From IMG/VR virus record IMGVR_UViG_3300044516_001758, positions 1 through 37,709 of that record: DNA of 37,709 bases; one strand, given 5' to 3'. Within the stretch, counting starts at the first letter, position 1. Every line of letters starts with the position of its first letter. Below the pieces are notes generated by a model. It ran no database searches, was not told the DNA's origin, and worked only from the letters and a program-made list of their open reading frames with translations. Made by a program: the position numbers and the translations under genes. Positions 1 to 8,993 of this stretch are shown here, in pieces. Source of the DNA: a virus.

Positions 1-188
1 ATTTATTCGATCCTCGAAAAGATAGCTTTTGTCTCACTGGCGAAGCAGAAAAAGAATTTTTGCTTCCTTATGATGTACAAATGATTGATGGATTGGTTGA
101 AAATCAAAAAAAAGATAGGTTTTGCGTTTTTCATCAATGGGATCGAACAAAATTTTCAAATCAAATCTTGAAAAGATTTATAAAATAA
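1..188 (+). CDS. C-terminal end of an unrecognised protein (partial)
   Basis: An open frame enters from the left edge (first full codon at 3) and stops with TAA at 186-188. It encodes about 61 residues ending in QILKRFIK. The frame has no internal stop and reads as ordinary protein (acidic and basic residues mixed, aromatic residues scattered). I do not recognise it. In T4-like phages the Mre11-like nuclease gp47 often precedes gp46, but this tail shows nothing that identifies gp47. Its stop lies 14 bases before the preferred start of the next gene, so the two are probably co-transcribed. Confidence 0.6.
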   Translation, partial: LFDPRKDSFCLTGEAEKEFLLPYDVQMIDGLVENQKKDRFCVFHQWDRTKFSNQILKRFIK

Positions 189-202
189 ATTATCCTTACA
201 GA

Positions 203-2227
203 ATGAAAAGTTTAAAATTTAAATATCTGACTGCTAAGAATTTTTTGTGTTTTGGACCCAAAGGTATCGAATTAAAATTCGATGACTATGGATCTATCGT
301 TTTCATCAGAGGTGAAAATAGAGATGTCAAAAAAACAGAAGAAAGCCCTACTTGCGATGAAGTAAAGATAAGTTCTAATGGCTCTGGAAAGAGCAGCATT
401 CAAGAAATTATCTCTTATGGGTTGTATGGAAAGACAATTAAGAAGCCTTCAGCAATAACCAAAGATGGTGTTATCAACAATCTTGTTGGTAAAAACTGTA
501 TGGTTGAATTGCAATGGGGCAATTACAGAATTGTTCGATGTCGAAAAAAGAATTCTTTGCAATTTTGGGAAAGTGAATCACAAGAATGGAATGATACCAC
601 CGAAATAACAACTGGCAGTATGGATGAAACTCAAGTCTTAATTGAAGACTCCATAGGCTTGTCTTATGAGGCATTTGTAAATATATGTATATTCACAGAT
701 GACCAGTCATCGTCATTTTTAGAAGCTAATGCTGCATTAAAAAGAGAAATTGTTGAAAACCTTTTGGCTCTTTCCTCTTATCGTGAAAAACAAGAAAGAG
801 CAAAAAAGTTTGTTTCTGAAACAACAGCAAACATAAAGATGTTAACTAGAGAGTATGATATTCTTCGAACTAACGAAGATCAATCGAAAAGGCGATTACA
901 ACAAGCAGAACAAAAAGAATCAGATTGGAAGAGAACTAAGAAATCAGAAGTTGATAATTTACAAAAATCATTAGATGATAAAAAAGAAAAATTAGGAAAA
1001 ACATCTCATGGAGCAGAATTGCTTGCCTATCAAGATGCACAAAAAACAATACAAGAATCATCTAAAATTATTGATGAATTAGATAAATTGATTGAAGATG
1101 AACAAGGAAAAATAAAGTTAGCCAAAGAAAAAGAAGAAAAGATACGAGAAGTTGCTTTGGAATTAAGATCCAAAGGAGAAGAAATAAAGCTTGGAGTAAA
1201 TACACATCGTAGATTTATAGAAAATAAAAAACAACACATAGCATCATTGGGTTCTAACGAACATGGATCAACCTGCGATCATTGTTATGGAGTTATTGAT
1301 TCTAAAAATATCAAAAGAGTTATAGATGAAGATCAAAAAGAAATAGACGAAGCAAATAGAGACTTGTCTGTCCTAATCACCAGTGCCAGTGAACTCTCAA
1401 CAAAAATGCAAGATATTGCAGATAAACAAAATAAGATAAAAGAATTTATTTCTACAAAAGAATCTTTATCAAATAGCCATATAACAAAGATAAAATTAGA
1501 AAGAAATAAAATATCAGTTGCAATGAAGGTTAAGGAACCAAAGGCTGATAGCTACGAATTGCTTATGGAGCAGGAGATATCACAAATAAGAGATTCAATC
1601 ACTGCAAAAAACGAAGAATTAAATGGCAAAAGTCCATTTGAAGATATCATCGTTTCTGAAAAAGAATTTGTAAAGACTAACGAAGAATCATGTCAAGAAA
1701 AGTCGAAATCTATTAAAGAATCAGAAGACAATCTGAAATATTATCAATATTGGCAAGCTGGATTTGGAGAAAAAGGAATTAGAAAGATAGTTGTTGATGG
1801 AATTATACCACAACTCAACAACAGAATTGCTTATTGGTTGCAATTCTTGATTGATAATAAGCTTACACTTAAGTTTGATAATGAATTTAATGAAACGATA
1901 GAACGAAATCCACAAAATGGCGATCCGTATATTTACCATGCAATGTCTGCTGGTCAGCGTAGAAGATTAAATCTTGCCGTTTCTCAGGCATTTGCAGACA
2001 TCATGATGATTAGTTGTGGAACCATACCATCCATTGTTTTCTTGGACGAAGTTACAACAAATATTGATCCGTTAGGCGTACAAGGGATTTACAATATGAT
2101 TCAGGAACTGTCACAAGAAAAGCAAGTATTTATTACGACTCATGATAAAGATTTGATAAAAATGCTGGAAACTGCTGATACTATAAATTTGATACATGAA
2201 GATGGTTTTACAATTTTAAATAAATAG
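203..2227 (+). CDS. 46: SbcC/Rad50-like recombination ATPase (T4 gp46-like)
   Basis: This is the ATPase subunit of the gp46/gp47 (Rad50/Mre11, SbcC/SbcD) complex that processes DNA ends for recombination-dependent replication. The 674-residue protein has a Walker A motif (NGSGKSS, about residues 59-65), a long charged coiled coil broken by a CDHC zinc-hook (Cys358, Cys361), an ABC signature (SAGQRRR) and a Walker B motif with catalytic Glu (FLDE, Asp615-Glu616). That is the full Rad50 order. The frame is open from a TTG at 122, but that would overlap the preceding gene by 67 bases. The ATG at 203 gives the usual family N-terminus (MKSLKFKYLTAKNF) and a 14-base gap, so I chose it. T4 gp46 is 560 residues; the extra length is in the coiled coil. 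The nuclease partner is not in the window. Confidence 0.9.
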   Translation: MKSLKFKYLTAKNFLCFGPKGIELKFDDYGSIVFIRGENRDVKKTEESPTCDEVKISSNGSGKSSIQEIISYGLYGKTIKKPSAITKDGVINNLVGKNCMVELQWGNYRIVRCRKKNSLQFWESESQEWNDTTEITTGSMDETQVLIEDSIGLSYEAFVNICIFTDDQSSSFLEANAALKREIVENLLALSSYREKQERAKKFVSETTANIKMLTREYDILRTNEDQSKRRLQQAEQKESDWKRTKKSEVDNLQKSLDDKKEKLGKTSHGAELLAYQDAQKTIQESSKIIDELDKLIEDEQGKIKLAKEKEEKIREVALELRSKGEEIKLGVNTHRRFIENKKQHIASLGSNEHGSTCDHCYGVIDSKNIKRVIDEDQKEIDEANRDLSVLITSASELSTKMQDIADKQNKIKEFISTKESLSNSHITKIKLERNKISVAMKVKEPKADSYELLMEQEISQIRDSITAKNEELNGKSPFEDIIVSEKEFVKTNEESCQEKSKSIKESEDNLKYYQYWQAGFGEKGIRKIVVDGIIPQLNNRIAYWLQFLIDNKLTLKFDNEFNETIERNPQNGDPYIYHAMSAGQRRRLNLAVSQAFADIMMISCGTIPSIVFLDEVTTNIDPLGVQGIYNMIQELSQEKQVFITTHDKDLIKMLETADTINLIHEDGFTILNK

Positions 2228-2298
2228 TTTTTTTTGAAAAAAATTCAACCTTCTTTCTTACATATATTCCCAACACAATTAAATTAAAGAGGCATCAA

Positions 2299-4551
2299 AT
2301 GTCAACTAAAGCATTGTCGGATTATACATTCGTTTCTCGTTATGCTCGTTATAACAAAGAATTAGGAAGAAGAGAAACTTGGCATGAAGCTATTGAGCGT
2401 GTCAAAAACATGCATTTGACAAAATTTCCCATGGTTGCAGATGAGATAAATTTCGCATTTGAGCATGTTCATAATAAAGTGGCACTTGGAAGTCAAAGAG
2501 CATTGCAGTTTGGTGGAACTCCAATTTTGAAAAAAGAAGCTAGAATTTATAATTGTTCTGCTGGTTATTGTGATCGACCTAGTTTTTTTCAAGAAGCGAT
2601 TTGGCTTTTGCTTTGCGGTTGTGGTGTTGGCGTTAGCGTGACTAAAAATCATGTTGATAAAATGCCTAATTTCCACAATGGTTTGAAAAGTGCAAAAGAT
2701 TTTTCCGAAGAAAAGATTTACGAAATAGAAGATTCAATAGAAGGATGGGCGGATGCATTTGGTGTTTTACTTGCGTCTTATTTGCCACATTTGCAATTTC
2801 ATGAATATTATGGGAAAAGAGTATCTTTCAATTATTCCAAAATAAGACCTCAAGGTTCGCCTTTGTCTTATGGAATTGGAAAAGCTCCGGGTCCTAAACC
2901 TTTGGAAAATAGTTTAGAAAAATGCCGTTCATTAATGAATAATTGTTTGGAATTGAATCTTAGAAAAATTAGACCAATAGATTGCATGGATTATCTTTTG
3001 CATGCAAGTGATTGCGTTCTTAGCGGTGGAATTAGAAGATCTGCTGTTATTGTTTTGTTTTCTAAAGAAGACAATGAAATGATGACTGCAAAAACTGGGT
3101 CTTGGTATTATGAAAATCCACAAAGAGCTAGAAGCAATAATTCGGTTTTGCTAGACAAAGCAACAACTACATTTGAAGAATATCACAAATTATTTGAATC
3201 AACCAAACAATTTGGAGAGCCGGGAATTGTTTGGACGGATTGTGTTAACGAACAATTATTTAATCCTTGCAACGAAATTAGTTTGCGTGGATATGACGAA
3301 TTTGGAAACTCTGGATTCCAATTTTGTAATTTGACTGAAATAAATGGAAGCAAATTAACATCAAAAGAAAATTTTGCTTTGGCTGTAAGAGTTGCTTCTA
3401 TAATTGGAACTTTGCAATCTGGATATACAAAGTTTGATTATTTGGGTTCTATAAGTGAAAGCATAACAAAGAAAGAATCTTTGCTTGGTGTTTCGATCAC
3501 AGGCATGATGGATAATCCTAAGATTTGCTTTGATCCTTCTATTCAGAGAGAAATGGCTGGATTGGTATTAGAAGTAAATGCTGATATTGCAAATAAGATT
3601 GGAATTAATTTATCTGCAAGAAGCACAACAGTAAAACCTGCTGGAACTACTTCTTGTATTTTACAAACATCGAGTGGTATTCATCCACATCATGCTGAAA
3701 GATATATCCGTAGAGTTCAAAGTAACGCTATGGAAAATCCAATTCAACATTTCTCAACGATAAATCCAAGTGCAATAGAAACATCCGTATGGAGTGCAAA
3801 TGGAACAGACAAAGTTATAAGTTTTCTCATAGAGACTCATAAGGATGCTCTAACTAAAGCTAACATTGATGCGATTCAATTGCTTGAATATGTAAAACTC
3901 ACACAAGAAAATTGGATTGAGAGTGGAAAAAGAAAAGAGATATGTGCTGCTCCTTGGTTGTCTCACAATGTTAGCAATACCATTAATGTTCATGATCATG
4001 AATGGTCAGCAGTTGAAAGCTTTATTTATGATAATAGAAAAAGTTTCGCTGGAATATCTTTGCTTGGTTCCACGGGAGATTTGGATTATCCACAAGCTCC
4101 ATTCACGAGAGTTCTTACAGTTGACGAAATAGTCATTAAATATGGAAAAGGTTGCATCTTTGCATCTGGATTGATTGTCGATGCACTTCATGCATTTCAT
4201 AATAACTTATGGCGAGCTTGTGATGCTGCCTTGGGTGTTTTCGAGGTTCAAGAGCCAAAGGTTCCAGAAAAATTAAATGATGAAATAATGCAAAAATTAC
4301 AATCAGAATGGGTTCATTGCAACTTACAAAAAGATTGGGTTAGAAGAGCAAAACAATTTGCCGAAAGACATTTACAGAATAATGTCAAAGAACTTACTTA
4401 TCTTTTGAAAGACATAAACAACAATAAATTATGGGAAGATTTGAGTAGAGTTTACAAGGATGTAGATTATACTGCCATGTACGAAGAAGAAGATAACACT
4501 AAGCTTATGGAAAATGTTGCTTGTGCTGGAGGTGCGTGTCAATTATTTTAA
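2299..4551 (+). CDS. nrdJ: Adenosylcobalamin-dependent (class II) ribonucleotide reductase, monomeric triphosphate type
   Basis: Reduces ribonucleotides to deoxyribonucleotides using adenosylcobalamin as radical source. The 750-residue length fits the monomeric RTPR type (Lactobacillus leichmannii enzyme, about 740). The active-site signature NPCNE gives the thiyl-radical Cys324 and Glu326. A redox pair is visible as Cys86 (YNCSAGYC region) and Cys343 (FCNLTEIN). The C-terminus ends CAGGACQLF (Cys742, Cys747), the shuttle cysteines that re-reduce the active site. The loop VKPAGTTSC is also typical. No N-terminal ATP-cone is apparent. A ribosome site AAAGAGG lies just before the ATG. It is oxygen-indifferent but needs B12 from the host or environment, which may bear on the AAA+/VWA pair at 8984-11327. 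Confidence 0.93.
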   Translation: MSTKALSDYTFVSRYARYNKELGRRETWHEAIERVKNMHLTKFPMVADEINFAFEHVHNKVALGSQRALQFGGTPILKKEARIYNCSAGYCDRPSFFQEAIWLLLCGCGVGVSVTKNHVDKMPNFHNGLKSAKDFSEEKIYEIEDSIEGWADAFGVLLASYLPHLQFHEYYGKRVSFNYSKIRPQGSPLSYGIGKAPGPKPLENSLEKCRSLMNNCLELNLRKIRPIDCMDYLLHASDCVLSGGIRRSAVIVLFSKEDNEMMTAKTGSWYYENPQRARSNNSVLLDKATTTFEEYHKLFESTKQFGEPGIVWTDCVNEQLFNPCNEISLRGYDEFGNSGFQFCNLTEINGSKLTSKENFALAVRVASIIGTLQSGYTKFDYLGSISESITKKESLLGVSITGMMDNPKICFDPSIQREMAGLVLEVNADIANKIGINLSARSTTVKPAGTTSCILQTSSGIHPHHAERYIRRVQSNAMENPIQHFSTINPSAIETSVWSANGTDKVISFLIETHKDALTKANIDAIQLLEYVKLTQENWIESGKRKEICAAPWLSHNVSNTINVHDHEWSAVESFIYDNRKSFAGISLLGSTGDLDYPQAPFTRVLTVDEIVIKYGKGCIFASGLIVDALHAFHNNLWRACDAALGVFEVQEPKVPEKLNDEIMQKLQSEWVHCNLQKDWVRRAKQFAERHLQNNVKELTYLLKDINNNKLWEDLSRVYKDVDYTAMYEEEDNTKLMENVACAGGACQLF

Positions 4552-4609
4552 TTTGGCATTTTTTTTAAGCTTACTCTAATAGAAAATATAGATTTAATGA
4601 GGCTTTAGA

Positions 4610-6250
4610 ATGGCTAAATACATTTTTGTAGTTGGTGGCGTTATCTCTGGAACAGGCAAAGGTGTCGCAGCTGCTAGTATAGGTCTTCTACTAAGACTTC
4701 GTGGTCATAATATTACGCTAGTTAAGTTTGATCCATATTACAATATCAACGCTGGCATTCTTGGACCCGGAGAACATGGTGAATGTTTTCTCTGTGATGA
4801 CGGAACTGAAACAGATTTGGATCTTGGACATTACGAAAGAATTGCTGGAATAACTGTTAGTAAAAATAATATTTGCACACATGGGATTCTTCAAAAAGAA
4901 TTAATTGAAGAGCAAGAGCATGGCAAATATCTTGGTGAAACTATTCAAGTTAATCCTCATCTAACCGATAAGATTGAAAAAAGATTAGTTGATTTGGGTA
5001 AAAGTCACGATATTGTTATCGCAGAAGTCGGTGGCACAGTCGGAGACTCGGAAAGCTTTGCGTTTTTTGAATCTATTCGACTATTTAAACAAATTCATCG
5101 TGCTAATGTTTTGATTGTTATGGTTGCTCCAATTCTTTGGGTTAAAACAATCAAGGAGTTCAAGACTAAGCCTTTGCAAAATGCTGTAAAAGAATTGCAA
5201 AGACACGGACTTCAGCCAGATGTTCTTTTTTGCAGAACAGAAAGCTCCGTGCCAGAAAAGATCATGAAAAAAGTTTCTCAACTTTCTAATGTAACTAGAG
5301 AATGTGTTTTTGATGCTCCTGACTTTGAATCAATTTATCAAGTTCCTCTTTCGTTTTATGATCGTCATGTAGATGATTTGTTTGTTGATTTGTTACATTT
5401 AAATAGAAGTTCTTGCAGAATACACAAGTATCGAGATGTGGTTGAAAAATATACCAACAACAATCTTCAGCCTGTGACTATTGGAATTTTTGGGAAGTAT
5501 GATAATTGCGATGAAGCATACATTTCTTTAAAAGAAGCGTTACTACATGCTGGAATCGTTAATGATGCTAAAGTTCTAATCAAGTGGTATAAAAGCGAAG
5601 AATTAGAAAAATACAAAGACAACAGAGGGTTGCACAAAATTTTTGATGAGTTGGATGGCATTATTATTCCCGGCGGTTTTGACAATCGTGGTATTGAGGG
5701 GAAAATAAAAGCCATTCAATATGTTCGTGAAAAGAAAATTCCATTTTTAGGAATATGCTTAGGGTTGCAGTGTGCCGTCATCGAATTTTCCAGAAATGTT
5801 TGCAAATTAGATGATGCAAATAGCATGGAATTTGACAAAGAAACAAAACATCCTGTTGTTAAGTTCGTTCAAGGACAAGAGGCTATTGTCAAAAAAGCTG
5901 CAAGTATGAGGCTTGGGTCATATGATTGCGAATTGAAAAAAGATTCAATTGTTTATGACTTATATGGTCAAAAAATCATTCAAGAAAGACACAGGCATCG
6001 TTACGAAGTTAATGAGGAATATGTTTCTCAGCTTGAAACCAAAGGTTTTATTGTAAGTGGCAGAAACCCTCAAACTAATCTTGTGGAAATTATGGAATTA
6101 AATAGGGATATTCATCCTTATTTTGTAGGAACGCAAGCCCATCCAGAATTTAAAAGCAAATTAACAGCTGCAGCACCTTTGTTCGTAGGATTGATTGCTT
6201 TTTCACTTAAAAACAAAAAACTTGAAGCTGAAACCATAAATAAAGTATGA
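4610..6250 (+). CDS. pyrG: CTP synthase
   Basis: Converts UTP, ATP and glutamine to CTP. The 546 residues match the usual length (about 545 in E. coli). The N-terminal synthase domain has the P-loop-like GGVISGTGKG (residues 9-18), KFDPYYNINAG and TETDLDLGHYER. The C-terminal class I glutaminase domain has PGGFDNRG, nucleophile Cys383 in GICLGLQ, and His511/Glu513 in the HPEF motif, so the triad is intact. Compared with bacterial enzymes the loop normally reading SSLGKG is SGTGKG and the CTP-inhibition/UTP-binding stretch after it is altered, which could change feedback control (inference). TGAGG precedes the start. The stop overlaps the next ATG (ATGA), so translation is coupled. Confidence 0.95.
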   Translation: MAKYIFVVGGVISGTGKGVAAASIGLLLRLRGHNITLVKFDPYYNINAGILGPGEHGECFLCDDGTETDLDLGHYERIAGITVSKNNICTHGILQKELIEEQEHGKYLGETIQVNPHLTDKIEKRLVDLGKSHDIVIAEVGGTVGDSESFAFFESIRLFKQIHRANVLIVMVAPILWVKTIKEFKTKPLQNAVKELQRHGLQPDVLFCRTESSVPEKIMKKVSQLSNVTRECVFDAPDFESIYQVPLSFYDRHVDDLFVDLLHLNRSSCRIHKYRDVVEKYTNNNLQPVTIGIFGKYDNCDEAYISLKEALLHAGIVNDAKVLIKWYKSEELEKYKDNRGLHKIFDELDGIIIPGGFDNRGIEGKIKAIQYVREKKIPFLGICLGLQCAVIEFSRNVCKLDDANSMEFDKETKHPVVKFVQGQEAIVKKAASMRLGSYDCELKKDSIVYDLYGQKIIQERHRHRYEVNEEYVSQLETKGFIVSGRNPQTNLVEIMELNRDIHPYFVGTQAHPEFKSKLTAAAPLFVGLIAFSLKNKKLEAETINKV

Positions 6251-6771
6251 ATTTTAAACAGTTCCTTATAAATGAAGATACAAGAGATTTAGCAAATAGG
6301 ATTGGCGATATTTACAATGCTTTGCAAAATCTAGGTGATATAGCTCAAAAAAAGGGCAAAGCCACCATTGTTGCAACTCAAAATATTGTTGGTCAAATTC
6401 GCAAAATTATAAGAAGCATGGATGTTAAAGAACACAAAGAACATTTAGAGAAGCTTTCAAATATTGGTGTGATGCTATTGAAGTCTATAGATGGAACAAA
6501 TGACATTTCGCTCGAAGATGCGTTATCAAAATCAAATATGGCAATAAAAAATATTGTCAATAAATTGGGTTCACCAATCAATGATATTGCATCAGCAGAT
6601 ATACAAAAAACAAAAGATGATAAGGGAACTTCCGATAAAATTAAAAAATCCGCAAAAGCGGTTGTTCCTCCATCTGATCAAAGTGTCATTCAACCAACAA
6701 GCCCCGGCGGACCACCACAGCAAGAAGTTCCTACATTGGGAGGAAGCACAGGGGATTTGAAAAACATATAG
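6247..6771 (+). CDS. Unknown protein with capsid-targeting-like N-terminus
   Basis: The start ATG overlaps the CTP synthase stop. The 174-residue protein begins MNFKQFLINEDTRD, an amphipathic start resembling the T4 internal-protein capsid-targeting sequence, with an INE|D site of the (L/I)xE type cut by T4 prohead protease gp21. Residues 10-110 are predicted helical and charged. The C-terminal 65 residues are low-complexity (Lys-rich, then Pro/Gln/Gly). No enzymatic motif is visible. The composition suits a scaffold-associated or internal virion protein, but that is inference from the N-terminus only. Confidence 0.75.
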   Translation: MNFKQFLINEDTRDLANRIGDIYNALQNLGDIAQKKGKATIVATQNIVGQIRKIIRSMDVKEHKEHLEKLSNIGVMLLKSIDGTNDISLEDALSKSNMAIKNIVNKLGSPINDIASADIQKTKDDKGTSDKIKKSAKAVVPPSDQSVIQPTSPGGPPQQEVPTLGGSTGDLKNI

Positions 6772-6780
6772 GAGAATTCC

Positions 6781-7914
6781 ATGTGCGGAATAGCTGGCTT
6801 TATAGGGAAATCTAAAAACAACACATTATCATTTGAACTTTTATCTGAATTATTCGAAAGGCTAGATTCTCGTGGCATAGATGCTTCTGGATATTGGTTG
6901 GCAGAAAGCGGAGATAATGGAAGTGTTTATACTCACAAACAACCGGGAAGATCTAGCGAATTTGTAAATTCTGATATTTGGAAATCTAACAAAAATGTCG
7001 AAGTGAATTTAGCTTTGGTTCATGCCCGTGGAGCTAGTCGTGGCTCTGGAAATCCGATGGTAAATAAAAATAATCATCCATTCTTAAGCGAAAAAAGCAA
7101 TATAGCATTAATTCACAACGGCAGAATTGATGAATATGATTCTTTGAAAAAGAAATATCATGTTCATTCCCAATGTGATTCTGAAATTCTTTTGAGAATA
7201 TTCGAACAAGCTAAACACCAATACTCTGAAAATTTCTTAAATGAATATATCGGAATCTTGCCAGAACGAGAAAGAATGGCTGGAATTAAAGACATATTTT
7301 CTTATGTAACTCAAGGTCATATGGCAGTTGCTATTGGAGAGTGGAAAAATAATAATGGTAGAAATTTATGGTTATTTAGAAATGAACATAGACCATTATG
7401 GATTGCTGATGCGAGAAATAATCTTGGTCAAATATTTTTCTTTTCAGACCCTTCAATTTGGAAAAGTGCAGCCAATGCTTTAGGTGATAAATCAATAATC
7501 AATTCAAAAATAATTGAAGTTATAGATCATGAGATTTGGCATTTTTCATTAGATTCTGAAAAACAAAATATTACATATCCTAGCAAATATTATGTAACTT
7601 CATCTGAATGTAAAGAATGGTCTTATAGCGGAAATGCATTATCTCTTGCAAAAGATGATATAGAAGTAAATATAATAACTCCATTATCTACAGGGGAAGA
7701 TTATGTTCCTGCAGCTGATGATGATGCTGATAAGCTCCTTGATGAAATGGAAAAAAAAATCGAGAAGATACAAGAGACATGCAGAAACATTTATGCAAAT
7801 TCCCAAGTATTACTTAGGAACAATTCTATTTCTGTTAGTGATGTGGAACAAATTTTATCTTTGTTAGATGAACAGAAAAAATCATTTTTAGATATAGAAA
7901 ATATTTTCGACTAG
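6781..7914 (+). CDS. Class II glutamine amidotransferase (GFAT-type glutaminase domain)
   Basis: Ntn-hydrolase glutaminase that releases ammonia from glutamine. Met-Cys at the N-terminus gives catalytic Cys2 after Met removal. The motifs follow the order of glucosamine-6-phosphate synthase: DSRGIDASG (29-37), HARGASRG (81-88), NNHPF (97-101), HNGRID (112-117) and CDSE (132-135). The domain ends near residue 260. The last about 110 residues hold an acidic linker and a coiled coil, not the SIS sugar-isomerase domains of GFAT and not an Asn-synthetase ATP domain. The acceptor of the ammonia is therefore unknown; a partner protein is needed. A GNA1-like enzyme of the next hexosamine step lies at 31910-32341. 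AGGAGAA precedes the ATG. Confidence 0.85.
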   Translation: MCGIAGFIGKSKNNTLSFELLSELFERLDSRGIDASGYWLAESGDNGSVYTHKQPGRSSEFVNSDIWKSNKNVEVNLALVHARGASRGSGNPMVNKNNHPFLSEKSNIALIHNGRIDEYDSLKKKYHVHSQCDSEILLRIFEQAKHQYSENFLNEYIGILPERERMAGIKDIFSYVTQGHMAVAIGEWKNNNGRNLWLFRNEHRPLWIADARNNLGQIFFFSDPSIWKSAANALGDKSIINSKIIEVIDHEIWHFSLDSEKQNITYPSKYYVTSSECKEWSYSGNALSLAKDDIEVNIITPLSTGEDYVPAADDDADKLLDEMEKKIEKIQETCRNIYANSQVLLRNNSISVSDVEQILSLLDEQKKSFLDIENIFD

Positions 7915-7921
7915 AGGTTAC

Positions 7922-8479
7922 ATGGAAAATAATTATGATGATGAGGATTTTGTTGTTGATGACATATTGAAAAATAAAGAAAAAAAGAAAAAAAAAGTAA
8001 ATGGCAAACAAAAAGGTGGAAGAGTCGAAAGAGAACTAACTAAAATATTAAACACCAGATTTAATTGTCAAGATTTTTCCAGATCGGTTGGATCTGGAAA
8101 TAGATGGGGTCAAGTCAGTCATCTTCCTAAACATGCTAGAGATGTTTTTTCTGGCGATCTAATTGTTCCTGCTAATTTTATATTTTGTTTAGAATCAAAG
8201 GGCGGTTATGACGGCATTGATTTGAATGGAATTTTTGAACATGGATCAACAGAATTAGATCATTTCTTGGATCAGGTTGTTGCAGATTCTGTTAGATGTG
8301 AAAGAAAACCTATGCTTTGTTGGAAAAGAACAAGAAAATCTTGGCTTGTTTTTTTGAAGACTGAAGAATTAAAAGGAAGAGAATTCAAGTACATGCTTAA
8401 ATATAGAGAGTGGACTGGAATTTTGCTTAATGATCTTTTGAGGATTGAAAATGAATTCTTTATAAATCTTGGAGGATAA
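7922..8479 (+). CDS. PD-(D/E)XK-family nuclease, Holliday-junction-resolvase-like
   Basis: The 185-residue protein has a low-complexity acidic/Lys-rich N-terminus (1-30), then the pattern of an archaeal-type Hjc or related restriction-fold nuclease: GGRVEREL (Glu36/Glu38), SRSVGSGNRWG (53-63), SGDLIVP (Asp79) and CLESKGG (Glu91-x-Lys93). These would be the metal-binding Glu/Asp and the E-x-K catalytic pair. A role in resolving branched DNA, complementing the gp46-like ATPase, is the natural reading, but specificity cannot be seen. AGAGGT precedes the start. The stop overlaps the next ATG (TAATG). Confidence 0.75.
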   Translation: MENNYDDEDFVVDDILKNKEKKKKKVNGKQKGGRVERELTKILNTRFNCQDFSRSVGSGNRWGQVSHLPKHARDVFSGDLIVPANFIFCLESKGGYDGIDLNGIFEHGSTELDHFLDQVVADSVRCERKPMLCWKRTRKSWLVFLKTEELKGREFKYMLKYREWTGILLNDLLRIENEFFINLGG

Positions 8480-8799
8480 TGAAATTTTTATCTGTTTTCA
8501 CGGAAGAAACTTTTACTTTGGTAAAATTTACAAATGGAAGAATGTTTGATGAAGCTTCAATATCAGAATTAGGATCAGAATTATTAGAGGTAGTAGAAGC
8601 AACACCAGAAAAGAGCAAGGTAATCTTAGATTTCACTGGTGTTGATTATTTATCAAGTGCAGCACTTGGCAAAATGATCACAATGAATAAGAAATTAAAA
8701 GAGAAAGAAATAATTTTGATTCTTAAAAATATGAGCGAAAACATTCATGAGGTTTTTGTAATAACACGATTAGATAAGTTTTTTAAAATAGAAGTATGA
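8479..8799 (+). CDS. STAS-domain protein (anti-sigma-factor antagonist-like)
   Basis: A single 106-residue STAS domain. The central strand-turn-helix VILDFTGVDYLSSAALGKMI (residues 48-67) holds the conserved Asp51 and Ser59/Ser60 at the site phosphorylated in SpoIIAA/RsbV. The C-terminal IHEVFVITRLDKFFKI is typical of bacterial STAS proteins. In bacteria such proteins bind anti-sigma kinases and free a sigma factor, or act in stressosome-type complexes. No anti-sigma kinase is in the window, so a target in the host or on gp55 is speculation. SD GGAGGAT directly before ATG; overlaps the nuclease stop. Confidence 0.85.
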   Translation: MKFLSVFTEETFTLVKFTNGRMFDEASISELGSELLEVVEATPEKSKVILDFTGVDYLSSAALGKMITMNKKLKEKEIILILKNMSENIHEVFVITRLDKFFKIEV

Positions 8800-8993
8800 A
8801 CAAAGAAGATCCAAAACCAGAAGAAGAAGTTTGCTTCAATTGCAAGCATTTATTTTGGGGTATTGGTCTTGGTCTTGGCTTGAGATGTAGCAATGCACTC
8901 AATAAAAAGGCTGATCAAAAAGAATTTTTACCACTTGTTCCAAGCAGAAGACATACTTGTGAATATTTTTCAAATAAAAAAAATCATTCATAA
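8796..8993 (+). CDS. Small Cys-rich protein, probable metal-binding
   Basis: 65 residues with Cys13, Cys16, Cys31 and Cys55 (CFNCKHL...LRCSN...HTCEYF), a four-Cys arrangement that could bind zinc or an Fe-S cluster. No family recognised. The ATG overlaps the STAS stop (ATGA) and so is translationally coupled. Its 3' end overlaps the end of the convergent VWA gene by 10 bases. Confidence 0.65.
   Translation: MNKEDPKPEEEVCFNCKHLFWGIGLGLGLRCSNALNKKADQKEFLPLVPSRRHTCEYFSNKKNHS

Noticed and set aside
122-202. Longer start (TTG at 122) for the gp46-like gene
   Set aside because: It would overlap the end of the preceding gene by 67 bases and add residues before the normal family N-terminus; the ATG at 203 fits better.
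2362-2676. Minus-strand frame of 104 codons inside the ribonucleotide reductase gene
   Set aside because: Shadow of a strongly conserved gene; composition atypical and no start signal.
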